Of a DNA stretch of 64,000 nt, positions 9,433 to 17,439 are shown in pieces. The stretch comes from an uncultured SAR86 cluster bacterium (lineage in GTDB: Bacteria; Pseudomonadota; Gammaproteobacteria; Magnimaribacterales; D2472). Positions within the stretch are counted from its first letter, which is position 1. Each line of letters begins with the position of its first letter. Made by a program: the position numbers and the translations under genes. The notes below the pieces were generated by a model. That model was not told the DNA's origin and ran no database searches. It saw nothing but the letters and a program-made list of their open reading frames with translations. The stretch is taken from the NCBI GenBank assembly GCA_902557575.1, contig CACEAR010000001.1:1-64000 (forward strand), given 5' to 3'.

Positions 9433-10131
9433 ATGGATAAAAATATAGATCAAAATGAAGTAAATAAGTTTGCTGAACTTGCTGATAAGTGGTGGGATTC
9501 CTCTGGGGAATTCAAGCCTCTTCACAATATAAACCCAATAAGATCTGAATATATTGCCTCTAAAATAGATTTAAAAGGAAAAAAAGTCTTAGATGTCGGA
9601 TGTGGCGGGGGTTTATTAGCTGAAGCACTTTATGACCTTGGTGCAGAGGTCGACGGAATCGATGCTGCCGGTCCTGGCATTGAGGTTGCTAGGATTCATG
9701 CAGAAAGAGAGGACAAGCAAATTAATTATGCAACAGCTCAAGCTGAAGATTTTTGCATTGATAAAGAAGGTTATTATGACGTAGTTACTTGTTTAGAAGT
9801 TTTAGAACATGTTCCAAGTCCAGCCTCTTTGGTTGGGGCATGCTCAAAAATGCTCAAAAAAGATGGTCTTTTATTTCTTTCTACGATTAATAGAAATCCC
9901 AGGTCGTGGATAACGGCAATTGTCGGAGCTGAGTATATTTTTAGTATTCTCCCAAAAGGAACTCATGAATTTAAAAAATTTATAAAACCATCTGAGCTTA
10001 GTGAATATATGGAAAATGCTTCAGTGAAACTTATGGAAGCCAAAGGCATGTTCTATAACCCTATTACTCATCATGTAACACTCAACAATGATTTAGGAGT
10101 TAATTACATGATGTACGGAATCAATGAGTAA
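9433..10131 (+). CDS. ubiG: ubiquinone biosynthesis O-methyltransferase
   Basis: Carries out both O-methylation steps of ubiquinone synthesis using S-adenosylmethionine. 232 residues, normal length. N-terminal FAELADKWWDSSGEFKPLHNINPIR is a UbiG signature, followed by the SAM motif VLDVGCGGGLLAEAL (about residues 52-66), CLEVLEHVP, and LSTINRNPRSW. The gene is the first of a plus-strand trio, ubiG-gph-yciK, that is conserved in order in pseudomonads. It overlaps gph by 8 bp, suggesting coupled translation. Its presence implies an aerobic, ubiquinone-based respiratory chain. Confidence 0.97.
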   Translation: MDKNIDQNEVNKFAELADKWWDSSGEFKPLHNINPIRSEYIASKIDLKGKKVLDVGCGGGLLAEALYDLGAEVDGIDAAGPGIEVARIHAEREDKQINYATAQAEDFCIDKEGYYDVVTCLEVLEHVPSPASLVGACSKMLKKDGLLFLSTINRNPRSWITAIVGAEYIFSILPKGTHEFKKFIKPSELSEYMENASVKLMEAKGMFYNPITHHVTLNNDLGVNYMMYGINE

Positions 10132-10783
10132 AATAGAAGCTGTTTTATTTGATCTAGATGGCACTTTGCTTGATTCTTTCCCCGACTTCTTAGCATCTCT
10201 GAAAAATATAAACATAAATAGTTCATCAAAAAAAATTGATGAGAGAATTGTTAGAGCAAATGTTTCTGATGGAAGCTCAAAACTTCTTAAACTTGTCTTT
10301 GATATAGATGCAGATGATGAAGGCTTTGATGAGCACAAAAGAAACTTCTTAAACGAATATGAGAAGAATATTTTAATGTATGGAAACTTATTTCATGGAG
10401 TTTCTGACTTACTCAACTTTTTATTGGATAAAAAAATTCCATATGGAATAGTAACTAACAAGCCAAGAAAATATACTGAAATCATACTTAAGAAATCAAG
10501 CCTACTTAGGCAATCTAAAGTAGTTATCTGTTGTGATGATGGCTTTAAATCAAAGCCTAATCCAGAAGGAATTAATCATGCATGCAACATTCTTGGGGTC
10601 CCAAATTCGAAATGTATTTATGTTGGAGACCATGAAAATGATTTAAATGCTTCTTTGGCCGCAGGAACAATTTCAGGTGTATGCACTTTTGGCTATGGAT
10701 TTAAAAAAGGATTAATTATTGATGGTACAGAGAACTTTGAATCACCATTACAAATCTTAGATTTTATTAAAAGAAATGTCTGA
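10124..10783 (+). CDS. gph: phosphoglycolate phosphatase (HAD hydrolase)
   Basis: HAD-superfamily phosphatase expected to hydrolyse 2-phosphoglycolate formed by oxygenase activity or DNA repair. 219 residues. Motif I DLDGTLLDS (residues 10-18), motif II Thr in VTNKPRKY, motif III Lys in KSKPNPEG, and motif IV YVGDHENDLNAS. A four-helix cap (C1 type) separates motifs I and II. Overlaps of 8 bp with ubiG and 8 bp with the next SDR gene place it in one operon. The substrate is inferred from synteny with ubiG; related HADs act on other phosphoesters. Confidence 0.88.
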   Translation: MSKIEAVLFDLDGTLLDSFPDFLASLKNININSSSKKIDERIVRANVSDGSSKLLKLVFDIDADDEGFDEHKRNFLNEYEKNILMYGNLFHGVSDLLNFLLDKKIPYGIVTNKPRKYTEIILKKSSLLRQSKVVICCDDGFKSKPNPEGINHACNILGVPNSKCIYVGDHENDLNASLAAGTISGVCTFGYGFKKGLIIDGTENFESPLQILDFIKRNV

Positions 10784-11522
10784 AGTTGTTCAAGGAAAGA
10801 ATATTATGATTACCGGAGCAACAAGTGGTATTGGTCTTGAGCTGGTCAAATCATTTTCATCAAAAGGTGCCAATATTATTATGCTTGGGAAAGATGAAGA
10901 TAAGCTTGATGAACTCTATGATGAGATTTCAGTACATAGTGGTAAAAACCTAATTATAAGATCTGATCTAAGACAGTTAGATGAGAAAGGTGCAATTCAG
11001 ATCTCAGATGAGATAAAGAAATACTATGAGAATATTGATGGCTTAATTCATAACGCAGCTATTTTAGGAAATCTTACAAGGATTGAAGATTACCAATCAA
11101 AAACTTGGGATGATGTTTTGCAAGTTAATCTTACCTCTTCATTTTTAATCACAAAGCATTTGTTAGAGTTGGTATCTTATTCTAATGATGCAAGGATTAT
11201 TTTTGTTTCTTCAGGTGTTTCAAATATCGGAAAAGCATTCTGGGGCGCATACTCAGTATCAAAATTTGCACAAAGGGGTTTGGCTGAAATCCTAAGTGAA
11301 GAGACTGCGGTGAATAAAAATATGAAAGTTTTTAGTTTTGATCCTGGAGCAACAAAAACAAAAATGCGTTTCGCAGCAAGGCCTTCTGAAGATCAGGATT
11401 CTATAAAGACTCCAAAAGATTTAATTCATTGTTTTGAATGGTTTTTTTCGGATGAAAGTTTGCTTTCAAAGAACGTTCATTTTAAATACTCAGATTTTCA
11501 TCTTCCAAAAGACGCCACATAA
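10776..11522 (+). CDS. YciK-like short-chain dehydrogenase
   Basis: Classical SDR of 248 residues: cofactor-binding TGATSGIG near residue 13, NAA-type motif HNAAILG, catalytic Ser in VSSG, and the YxxxK pair in AYSVSKFAQRG. The third place after ubiG-gph is where YciK is found in pseudomonads, and the late segment FDPGATKTKMR is of YciK type. The substrate of YciK proteins is not established, so no reaction is claimed. The 3' end overlaps the convergent AlkA-like gene by 41 bp, leaving no room for a terminator. Confidence 0.85.
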   Translation: MSEVVQGKNIMITGATSGIGLELVKSFSSKGANIIMLGKDEDKLDELYDEISVHSGKNLIIRSDLRQLDEKGAIQISDEIKKYYENIDGLIHNAAILGNLTRIEDYQSKTWDDVLQVNLTSSFLITKHLLELVSYSNDARIIFVSSGVSNIGKAFWGAYSVSKFAQRGLAEILSEETAVNKNMKVFSFDPGATKTKMRFAARPSEDQDSIKTPKDLIHCFEWFFSDESLLSKNVHFKYSDFHLPKDAT

Positions 11523-12093
11523 ATAAGCTTAGATAGGAATTATATGGACTAAATTGTTTATAAAATTTTTCCTCTATTTTTTTCTTTGGAAATGCAATCT
11601 TGTGAGCATATATAATTCCTAGATCCGTTAAGGGCATCACATCAGAATCTCCTAAATAAAAGATTCTTGACATATCCACGGTCCACTTACCAATCCCCTT
11701 AATAGACAGCAAAAGCTTTGAAAACTCCTCGGTTGATTTAGTCTTTAATTTTCTTCTGTTAGAGCCTCTAATTTCATCGTTATAGATAATTCCAATCATA
11801 TAATCTACTTTCCTTGCAGAAAGGCCAGCATCCTTTAATTTTTTTTGAAGATTATTAGTTGGTTTCTTAGGCAGCTTTCCCTTTAAGATTTTTTCTACTC
11901 TTACCCAGATCGCATCTGCGGCCTTTGTAGAGATTTGTTGTCCTACAATTATCTTGCATAAATGATGATCAAATTTGAGTTTTGAAAGCTTAATTTTGAG
12001 TGGGCCAATATTTTTTATGTGACTGTGAAGCTCATTAAATTTGTATTTCTTAGTAAGAATAAGAAGGCCTTTGTAAGCCTGTTCACTTTCCAT
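11482..12093 (-). CDS. AlkA-like DNA-3-methyladenine glycosylase (HhH-GPD)
   Basis: Base-excision repair glycosylase predicted to remove alkylated purines. 203 residues, the compact form without the E. coli AlkA N-terminal domain. Motifs: IIVGQQISTKAADAIW, helix-hairpin-helix SIKGIGKWTVDM (about residues 130-141), and the catalytic aspartate in MPLTDLGI (Asp157). GLSARKVDYM is also typical of the group. No FeS-cluster cysteines are present, which separates it from the Nth type. It starts 11 bp inside the end of rluB, so it is probably translated from the same mRNA. Its tail runs 41 bp antisense into the yciK-like gene. Confidence 0.88.
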   Translation of the reverse strand: MESEQAYKGLLILTKKYKFNELHSHIKNIGPLKIKLSKLKFDHHLCKIIVGQQISTKAADAIWVRVEKILKGKLPKKPTNNLQKKLKDAGLSARKVDYMIGIIYNDEIRGSNRRKLKTKSTEEFSKLLLSIKGIGKWTVDMSRIFYLGDSDVMPLTDLGIIYAHKIAFPKKKIEEKFYKQFSPYNSYLSLFMWRLLEDENLSI

Positions 12094-12811
12094 AGGTATA
12101 CATTTTTTCTAAATCTTTAGATTTTAATTCCTGCCAGTCTCCCTCCTTTAATCCTTTTGGAAGAAATATTGGTCCAAACCTTACTCTCTTAAGTCTGCTT
12201 ACTTGAAGTCCTTGAGACTCAAAAATTTTTCGTATTTCTCTGTTACGACCTGTAAGGAGGCAAACTGTGTACCATCTATTTGAATTTGCTTTATCACCAT
12301 CAACAATGTCGCTTAATCTTAGCAACTGATTATCTATCTTTATTCCTCTTAACATATTTTCTTTAATCTCTTCATCAAAATGGCCTCGTGCTCTCACGAG
12401 ATATTCTCTATCAAATAAATTACTTGGGTGAGCTATAAATTCAGAAAGCTTTCCATCATTAGTAAAAAAAATTAAGCCTGACGAGTTTGCATCCAGCCTG
12501 CCAACAATCATTAAGTTTTTTTCATTATCAATCTTAGGAATTAAATCATATATAGATTTCAAATTGCCTTCAGTCTTTTTAGAACAGATAACTCCCGTTG
12601 GTTTATTTAGAACAAATAGTCTGGTTTGAACATCTATAAATTCAACTTTTTTGCTACCTATTTTAATTTCATCATCAGAGTTAACCACGCAACCAAGTTT
12701 TGCTATTTCTCCATTTACAGTAACTTTTCCTGAGCTAATTATCTCTTCACATCCTCTTCTTGAGCCATAGCCTGCTCTTGCAAGTATTTTTTGCAACCGA
12801 GTTTTTTTCAT
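12083..12811 (-). CDS. rluB: 23S rRNA pseudouridine synthase (RluB-type)
   Basis: RsuA/RluB-family pseudouridine synthase. 242 residues: an N-terminal S4 RNA-binding domain (RLQKILARAGYGSRRGCEEII), then the catalytic core with GRLDANSSGLIFFTNDG (Asp107) and the C-terminal RLKRVRFGPIFLPKGL typical of RluB rather than RsuA. It lacks the long basic C-terminal tail of E. coli RluB. The position just downstream of scpA-scpB is the classic one for RluB in many bacteria, supporting 23S rRNA position 2605 as the target. The exact target is inference from family and context. Confidence 0.9.
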   Translation of the reverse strand: MKKTRLQKILARAGYGSRRGCEEIISSGKVTVNGEIAKLGCVVNSDDEIKIGSKKVEFIDVQTRLFVLNKPTGVICSKKTEGNLKSIYDLIPKIDNEKNLMIVGRLDANSSGLIFFTNDGKLSEFIAHPSNLFDREYLVRARGHFDEEIKENMLRGIKIDNQLLRLSDIVDGDKANSNRWYTVCLLTGRNREIRKIFESQGLQVSRLKRVRFGPIFLPKGLKEGDWQELKSKDLEKMYTYGK

Positions 12812-12817
12812 TAGTGA

Positions 12818-13390
12818 TTAACTTGCCTCTAGATTAATCTCCGTTGTTTCGGTGATTTCTTTAGAAGAAATTTCTTCTTTTTCAGGTAACGCCGGCAAGT
12901 CTGAGATTTTCTTAATATTGAGATCATTCAAAAAGGTTTTTGTAGTTACCAACAATGCTGGTCTTCCGGGTGTTTCTTTATACCCTGAAATCTTTACCCA
13001 ATCTCTTTCAAGCAAATTTCTTATAATATTAGTACTAACCTGGACTCCTCTAATTTCCTCAATTTCTCCCCTAGTTACAGGCTGCTTATAGGCTATTATG
13101 GAAATAGTTTCCATCAAAGATTTAGATAATCTGTTGTTCTCTGTCCACAATGAAGATAAAAGATGAGTGAAATCTTTTTTAATCTGCAATCTAAAACCAG
13201 AAGCTACTTCGGATAATTCTAAAGAAGATTCTGCATATCTCTCTTCTAGATTATTTAATCCAACTTTTATTTCAGCTAAATCAGCTTTAATTCCTTCATT
13301 TTCAAGAATTGACCTAATTTCAGATAGTCGCAATGGCCTTCCTGATGCAAATAGTAAAGATTCAATAAAATTTTCGGTATTCTTATTCAT
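12818..13390 (-). CDS. scpB: segregation and condensation protein B
   Basis: Partner of ScpA in the SMC-ScpAB chromosome-organising complex. 190 residues, two winged-helix domains: IESLLFASGRPLRLSEIRSIL at the N-terminus and the highly conserved ISIIAYKQPVTRGEIEEIRGV, then WVKISGYKETPGRPALLVTT. It ends with an acidic tail. The start overlaps scpA by 8 bp. Presence of scpAB suggests that this chromosome uses SMC-ScpAB instead of MukBEF; smc itself is not in the window. Confidence 0.95.
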   Translation of the reverse strand: MNKNTENFIESLLFASGRPLRLSEIRSILENEGIKADLAEIKVGLNNLEERYAESSLELSEVASGFRLQIKKDFTHLLSSLWTENNRLSKSLMETISIIAYKQPVTRGEIEEIRGVQVSTNIIRNLLERDWVKISGYKETPGRPALLVTTKTFLNDLNIKKISDLPALPEKEEISSKEITETTEINLEAS

Positions 13391-14186
13391 TCACTGCATT
13401 AAGTACTTTTGATTTGATATAAATTTCTTCATTATTATTTTGGATTAAGTCTACACATCCATCTTTAGCAAGCTCAAGCGAAGCTAAGAATGAAACTACT
13501 ACTCCAATTTTGCCTTCTGATTTTTGAAGGGTCTTATAAAAACCAATTAAATTCTTTTTTGAAAGAATTGATAATATAAGCTTAATTCTATCCTGCGTTG
13601 AGAGCTCTTCGAAAGCTATCTGATGGCTTTTATCTAGTTTAGGTCTCGATAAAACCTCGACCATACTTGACTTGAGTTTTGCAGCATTAAAGTCAATTAC
13701 ATTTGTCTTTTTTTCAACTTTAGGCATACCGACGCTTGCTAAGTAATAGTCTCTATTTACTCTATCCATATTTGCAAGCTCTTCTGAAACAGTCTTAAAA
13801 ACTTGGTATTCCTGAAGCCTTCTTATTAAATCTAGCCTTGGATCAGTTTCATCATCTTCCTCTTCAACTTTCGGCAGAAGCATTCTTGATTTAATTTCAG
13901 CCAATGTAGCAGCCATTACCAAGTATTCTGCAGCTAGCTCAAAGTTTAAAGAATCCATAAGATTTATATAATCTATGTATTGATCGGTAATTTTAGATAC
14001 TTCCAGATCTAGGATATTTATATTTTGTTTTTTTATGAGGTATAGCAGCAAGTCCATTGGACCAGTAAAAGTTTCTAGACAAATCTCTAGAGCTTGCGGA
14101 GGAATAAAAAGGTCTTCTGGCATTTCTGGCAGTGGAACGCCATTAACAATGCCTAATTCGCTTTGTTTAGGTTGGAAAGTGCTCAT
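13383..14186 (-). CDS. scpA: segregation and condensation protein A
   Basis: Kleisin subunit of SMC-ScpAB. 267 residues from the ATG at 14186; a GTG two codons upstream (14192) is an alternative. The kleisin N-terminus is clear: ETFTGPMDLLLYLIKKQNINILDLEVSKITDQY (shown here as the conserved FTGPMDLLLYLI plus NINILDLEV), followed by YLVMAATLAEIKSRMLLP. The C-terminal winged helix contains KIGVVVSFLASLEL. It is the first gene of scpA-scpB-rluB-glycosylase and is divergent from aroG. A 14-bp dyad lies directly before the start codon. Confidence 0.94.
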   Translation of the reverse strand: MSTFQPKQSELGIVNGVPLPEMPEDLFIPPQALEICLETFTGPMDLLLYLIKKQNINILDLEVSKITDQYIDYINLMDSLNFELAAEYLVMAATLAEIKSRMLLPKVEEEDDETDPRLDLIRRLQEYQVFKTVSEELANMDRVNRDYYLASVGMPKVEKKTNVIDFNAAKLKSSMVEVLSRPKLDKSHQIAFEELSTQDRIKLILSILSKKNLIGFYKTLQKSEGKIGVVVSFLASLELAKDGCVDLIQNNNEEIYIKSKVLNAVNE

Positions 14187-14366
14187 AAACACTACATAGT
14201 GTAATTGTGGAAAGTCTTAAATACAACATATTGTGTTTATACAAAAAAACGGTTTTTTAAGCATGATTGGGCTAACAAAAAATAAATCTAAATATTTAAT
14301 ATATAGCTTTCAATTGATTTGCATCATAGTTATATTTGTAAACCTAATTTAATAAGTGATTAAAAG
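14187..14366. promoter_or_regulatory. divergent scpA / aroG control region with dyad motifs
   Basis: The longest intergenic stretch in the window (about 180 bp). It holds ACACTACATAGTGT at 14189-14202, a perfect 6-bp inverted repeat with a 2-bp centre, right before the scpA ATG. A related 14-mer ACAACATATTGTGT lies at 14223-14236 (10 of 14 positions shared), centre to centre 34 bp. A further palindrome, A6-C-G-G-T6, lies at 14244-14258. Toward aroG, TATATT at 14331-14336 with TTTCAA 17 bp upstream is a weak promoter candidate about 25 nt before the start. A dyad-binding repressor is possible but unidentified; no TyrR- or TrpR-like box was recognised. Confidence 0.4.
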
Positions 14367-15419
14367 ATGAATTACTCAACTGACAATACCCGAATAATTG
14401 ATAAAGTAGATTTAGTTACTCCTAATGATGTGATCTCAAAATATCCTCTAACTGATGAGATATCTAAACTAGTATATGGAACTAGGAATGAGGTAAGTCA
14501 AATACTGCATGGTAAAGACGACAGGTTAATAGCTGTAGTTGGTCCCTGCTCAATTCATGATCCGGATTCAGCTGAAGAATATGCAAAACTTTTAATTGAT
14601 GAAAAGAAAAAATATGAAGAAGATATTCTTTTGATTATGAGAGTCTATTTTGAGAAACCAAGAACAAGCATAGGCTGGAAAGGTCTTATTAATGACCCAG
14701 ATATGAATAATACTTTTGATGCAAATAAAGGGCTTTTTCTTGCAAGATCTATACTTCATAAGATTTCTCAGCTTGGACTTCCTGTTGGCACTGAGTTTCT
14801 TGATCCGATTTCTCCTCAGTTTGTAGCTGATCTTATTTCATGGGGTGCCATTGGGGCAAGAACTGCTGAAAGTCAGATTCATCGAGAGTTGGCATCAGGA
14901 CTTTCGTGTCCAATTGGCTTTAAAAACGGAACAACGGGCGATTTAAATCCGGCTATTTATGGTATGAAAGCATCAAATCATTCACATGTATTTTTTTCTA
15001 ATACTAAAGAAGGAATGGTTTCTATTTATAAGACATCTGGAAACTCTGATACCCATATCATTCTCAGAGGTGGAACCAAACCAAACCTTTATCCAGATGA
15101 TGTAAGAGAAACTATTAATGCGCTTAACGAAGCGAAAGCAAATGACTCAATCATGATTGATGTGAGCCATGGCAATAGTCAAAAGGTCTTTAAAAGACAG
15201 CTTGAGAATATCGGAGTTGTATCTAAGCAAATATCTGATGGTATGAATGAAATAAGAGGAGTAATGATAGAAAGTCACTTACGAGAAGGTAATCAGAAGA
15301 TTGGTGAGGATTTGGAATATGGACAAAGTGTTACAGATGCATGCATTCACTTTGAAGATACAAAACAATGTCTTTCAGAGCTCTCCTCAGCTGTTCAAGC
15401 AAGGAGATCAAAGAGCTAG
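14367..15419 (+). CDS. aroG: 3-deoxy-7-phosphoheptulonate synthase (DAHP synthase, class I)
   Basis: First committed step of the shikimate pathway: phosphoenolpyruvate plus erythrose 4-phosphate to DAHP. 350 residues, the length of the AroF/AroG/AroH group. Motifs: AVVGPCSIHDP, the PEP-binding MRVYFEKPRTSIGWKGLINDP, GLPVGTEFLDPISPQF, GARTAESQIHRELASGL, GFKNGTTGD and the metal-binding DVSHGNSQK. The type is feedback-inhibited by aromatic amino acids in relatives; which amino acid cannot be told reliably. The next gene begins at the base after its stop. Together with aroA, tyrA, pheA, aroK and aroB it gives the window six aromatic-pathway genes. Confidence 0.93.
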   Translation: MNYSTDNTRIIDKVDLVTPNDVISKYPLTDEISKLVYGTRNEVSQILHGKDDRLIAVVGPCSIHDPDSAEEYAKLLIDEKKKYEEDILLIMRVYFEKPRTSIGWKGLINDPDMNNTFDANKGLFLARSILHKISQLGLPVGTEFLDPISPQFVADLISWGAIGARTAESQIHRELASGLSCPIGFKNGTTGDLNPAIYGMKASNHSHVFFSNTKEGMVSIYKTSGNSDTHIILRGGTKPNLYPDDVRETINALNEAKANDSIMIDVSHGNSQKVFKRQLENIGVVSKQISDGMNEIRGVMIESHLREGNQKIGEDLEYGQSVTDACIHFEDTKQCLSELSSAVQARRSKS

Positions 15420-16184
15420 GTGGAGTCAGATAATCTTTCTTTTTCAAAAGATGTTGCTGACACAATTGGTGTAGAAGCTGCAGTTATCCTTAAATTCATT
15501 GAAGACAATAAGATTTCATCAAGTTCGATTGAAGATATTGCAGAAATTATTCTAGAGAAATTCTCTTTTATGGAAGAGAGAAAAATAGTTAGCAGCATTG
15601 AAAAGATTGCTAGCCTCGGATTGATTAAAATTAAATCTGGTAAATATCGTAAGGATAAGCTTAAGTTGCCGCATAGATCGAGATCAGATAAATCAAATAT
15701 ATTGGATTCTGACTGGGAGCCTTCAAGAGAGGCTATTGAAGTTCTTGAGCTTGGTGGAATTGACTTAGATTTTGCTTCTTTAAAGCTTAAAGAATTCAGG
15801 ATTTATTGGAAAGAAAAGAGGGTCCAAAAAGATAATTGGAACTCTGTTTTTATAAACTACATAAGAAAAGAATGGGTGCAATTCAATTCAAAAAATAAAG
15901 GCATGCCTCATACTATGGCTGACGATTGGATACCAAGTAGTTCAGCTCTTGATATCCTTGAGTTATCAGAAATTAAAAAAGATACTGCTCTGAGCTACCT
16001 GAGTGAATTTATTCTTTTTTGGAAGGATAATGGAGCTGCATTAAAAACATGGAACGTTAAATTTGTTGATTTTGTAAAAAGAAAAGAGATTGGGAGTTAT
16101 AATAGTAAAAATGAGCCAGGAAAATTCACCAAAACATTCAAAGAAAGAAAAAGTGACCAGTCTTGGGCAGAAGAAATCGAGTAA
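15420..16184 (+). CDS. tandem DnaT-domain protein, putative primosomal/helicase-loading factor
   Basis: A 254-residue protein whose second half consists of two similar units. Unit 1 (residues 98-152) begins DWEPSREAIEVLEL and contains FRIYWKEK and WNSVFINYIRKEW. Unit 2 (169-222) begins DWIPSSSALDILEL and contains FILFWKDN and WNVKFVDFVKRKE. This is the pattern of the DnaT single-stranded-DNA-binding domain, which in DnaT helps load the DnaB helicase. Residues 1-75 look like a winged helix. The start is GTG at 15420, directly after the aroG stop. The following gene resembles phage P-type helicase loaders, which supports a replication-restart role. The domain call rests on pattern recognition; the cellular role is inference. 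Confidence 0.7.
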   Translation: MESDNLSFSKDVADTIGVEAAVILKFIEDNKISSSSIEDIAEIILEKFSFMEERKIVSSIEKIASLGLIKIKSGKYRKDKLKLPHRSRSDKSNILDSDWEPSREAIEVLELGGIDLDFASLKLKEFRIYWKEKRVQKDNWNSVFINYIRKEWVQFNSKNKGMPHTMADDWIPSSSALDILELSEIKKDTALSYLSEFILFWKDNGAALKTWNVKFVDFVKRKEIGSYNSKNEPGKFTKTFKERKSDQSWAEEIE

Positions 16185-16533
16185 AAAAAAGCTTGATCAA
16201 GATTTTATAAATCTTATTGATGATTTATTCCTAAAACTTGAAATGTCCTATCATTATCAGTTCTATAAAGTCTTTGGTGATGATGAGAGGCTGAAAGAGG
16301 GCAAAAAGCTTTGGGCTATGAGTCTAAAAAGATTTGAAAATCATCATATCAAGGATGCAACACTTAAAGTTGTGGCCAAGAATGACTTTTTACCAACATT
16401 ATCTGACTTCATAAAATGTTGTGAAGAAGCAAAGCTATCAGATTTTCAGGAACCAAATGATGATTTAGATGAGAATTTTGATAGATTTGATCTCGATACA
16501 CTTGAAAAACTAAGAAAAAAACACCAAATCTAG
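16111..16533 (+). CDS. putative phage P-like replicative helicase loader
   Basis: About 140 residues, acidic C-terminus. The core resembles the replication protein P family of lambdoid phages and its chromosomal relatives: YKVFGDDERLKEGKKLWAMSL, HHIKDATLKVVAKNDFLPTLSDFIKCC, where a Trp-x-x-x-Leu helix is followed by a FLPTLSDFIKCC segment. Lambda P recruits and loads DnaB. The start is unclear: ATG at 16111 overlaps the DnaT-like gene by 74 bp, while GTG at 16153 would overlap by 32 bp; an ATG at 16090 is also open. Overlap with a DnaT-domain gene suggests that the two work together. No nearby phage genes are present, so it looks like a resident gene. Confidence 0.55.
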   Translation: MSQENSPKHSKKEKVTSLGQKKSSKKKLDQDFINLIDDLFLKLEMSYHYQFYKVFGDDERLKEGKKLWAMSLKRFENHHIKDATLKVVAKNDFLPTLSDFIKCCEEAKLSDFQEPNDDLDENFDRFDLDTLEKLRKKHQI

Positions 16534-16559
16534 GCCACAAGGTGTGAAGTAATAAATTT

Positions 16560-17438
16560 ATGAATCAAAACGTTAGAATCTCCCTATACATAGTCATCCC
16601 GATCATATTCTGGATGTTATCAGGCATATTTGTTGAAGAGAAAGAAGTTGATATTGATGATCAAAATCTTTCTACATCAATAGAAGTAAAAGAAAGCATT
16701 CCTCAATTTTACAGCCCCACCGTAAAACTTAAAGCCACAAGTAGCTCTGAAAGAAGGGTTGAAGTAAGAGCTAAAACCACTGGAGAAGTAGTGGAAATTG
16801 GTGCAAAAGAAGGTGATTTTGTAGCGAAAGATACTCTTTTATGCAGATTAGGCATTGTTGAACTTAATCGAACTGAAGTAAAGTCCCCTTTTGGTGGCTA
16901 TATTGAATCTATTGTAAAGCCAGGGAACTTCCTCGATAGAGGTCAAGTTTGTGCAACAATTATTGATTTAGATCCAATTAAATTTATTGCTGAAATCCCA
17001 GAAATAAAAATCGCTGATGTAAAAGTTGGCCAAAAAGTTTTAATTGAATTAATAACAGGAGAAAAAATTGAGGGAAAACTCTCGTTTGTATCTAAAAGTG
17101 CTTCTCCTCAAACAAAAACTTTTAGAGTCGAAAGCGAAATTGATAATACAAAAGGGTTGATAAAGGATGGCATAACTTCAACCATAACAATTAAAACTGA
17201 TCCAATTCTTTCACACAAAATATCACCATCTATTCTTGATCTAGATGATTCAGGAAATATTGGTGTAAAAATATTAACATCAGAAAATATTGTTAAATTT
17301 ATTCCAATATTTATTGTTGAAGATCTCGAGGATGGTTTATGGATATCTGGTATACCTGAAAAAGTAGATCTTATTGTTAAAGGTCATGGATTTGTCGAGG
17401 ATGGTCAAAAAATCTTAGCTGGTTTAGATTCAATCTAG
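16560..17438 (+). CDS. RND efflux periplasmic adaptor subunit, hairpin-less
   Basis: Membrane-fusion protein of an RND pump. 292 residues, shorter than the usual 350-400. An N-terminal hydrophobic segment (about residues 7-25) anchors it; there is no lipobox cysteine. The lipoyl domain halves are RVEVRAKTTGEVVEIGAKEGDFVAKDTLLC-type (residues 67-95) and TEVKSPFGGYIESIVKPGNF (105-124). In normal adaptors a long coiled-coil hairpin separates them; here only about eight residues (near 96-103) do. The beta-barrel follows (KFIAEIPEIKIADVKVGQKVLIEL). A Shine-Dalgarno-like AAGGTG lies about 20 bp before the ATG. The permease gene starts 1 bp after the stop. No TolC-type gene is nearby. Confidence 0.85.
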   Translation: MNQNVRISLYIVIPIIFWMLSGIFVEEKEVDIDDQNLSTSIEVKESIPQFYSPTVKLKATSSSERRVEVRAKTTGEVVEIGAKEGDFVAKDTLLCRLGIVELNRTEVKSPFGGYIESIVKPGNFLDRGQVCATIIDLDPIKFIAEIPEIKIADVKVGQKVLIELITGEKIEGKLSFVSKSASPQTKTFRVESEIDNTKGLIKDGITSTITIKTDPILSHKISPSILDLDDSGNIGVKILTSENIVKFIPIFIVEDLEDGLWISGIPEKVDLIVKGHGFVEDGQKILAGLDSI

Positions 17439-17439
17439 T

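Noticed and set aside
14244-14258. A6-C-G-G-T6 palindrome as an intrinsic terminator
   Set aside because: The stem has only one G-C pair per side and a one-base centre, so a hairpin cannot form properly; kept only as part of the control region.
16090-16533. Start of the P-like gene at ATG 16090
   Set aside because: This start overlaps the DnaT-like gene by 95 bp and adds a hydrophobic MGVIIVK lead unlike the rest; ATG 16111 or GTG 16153 seem more likely.
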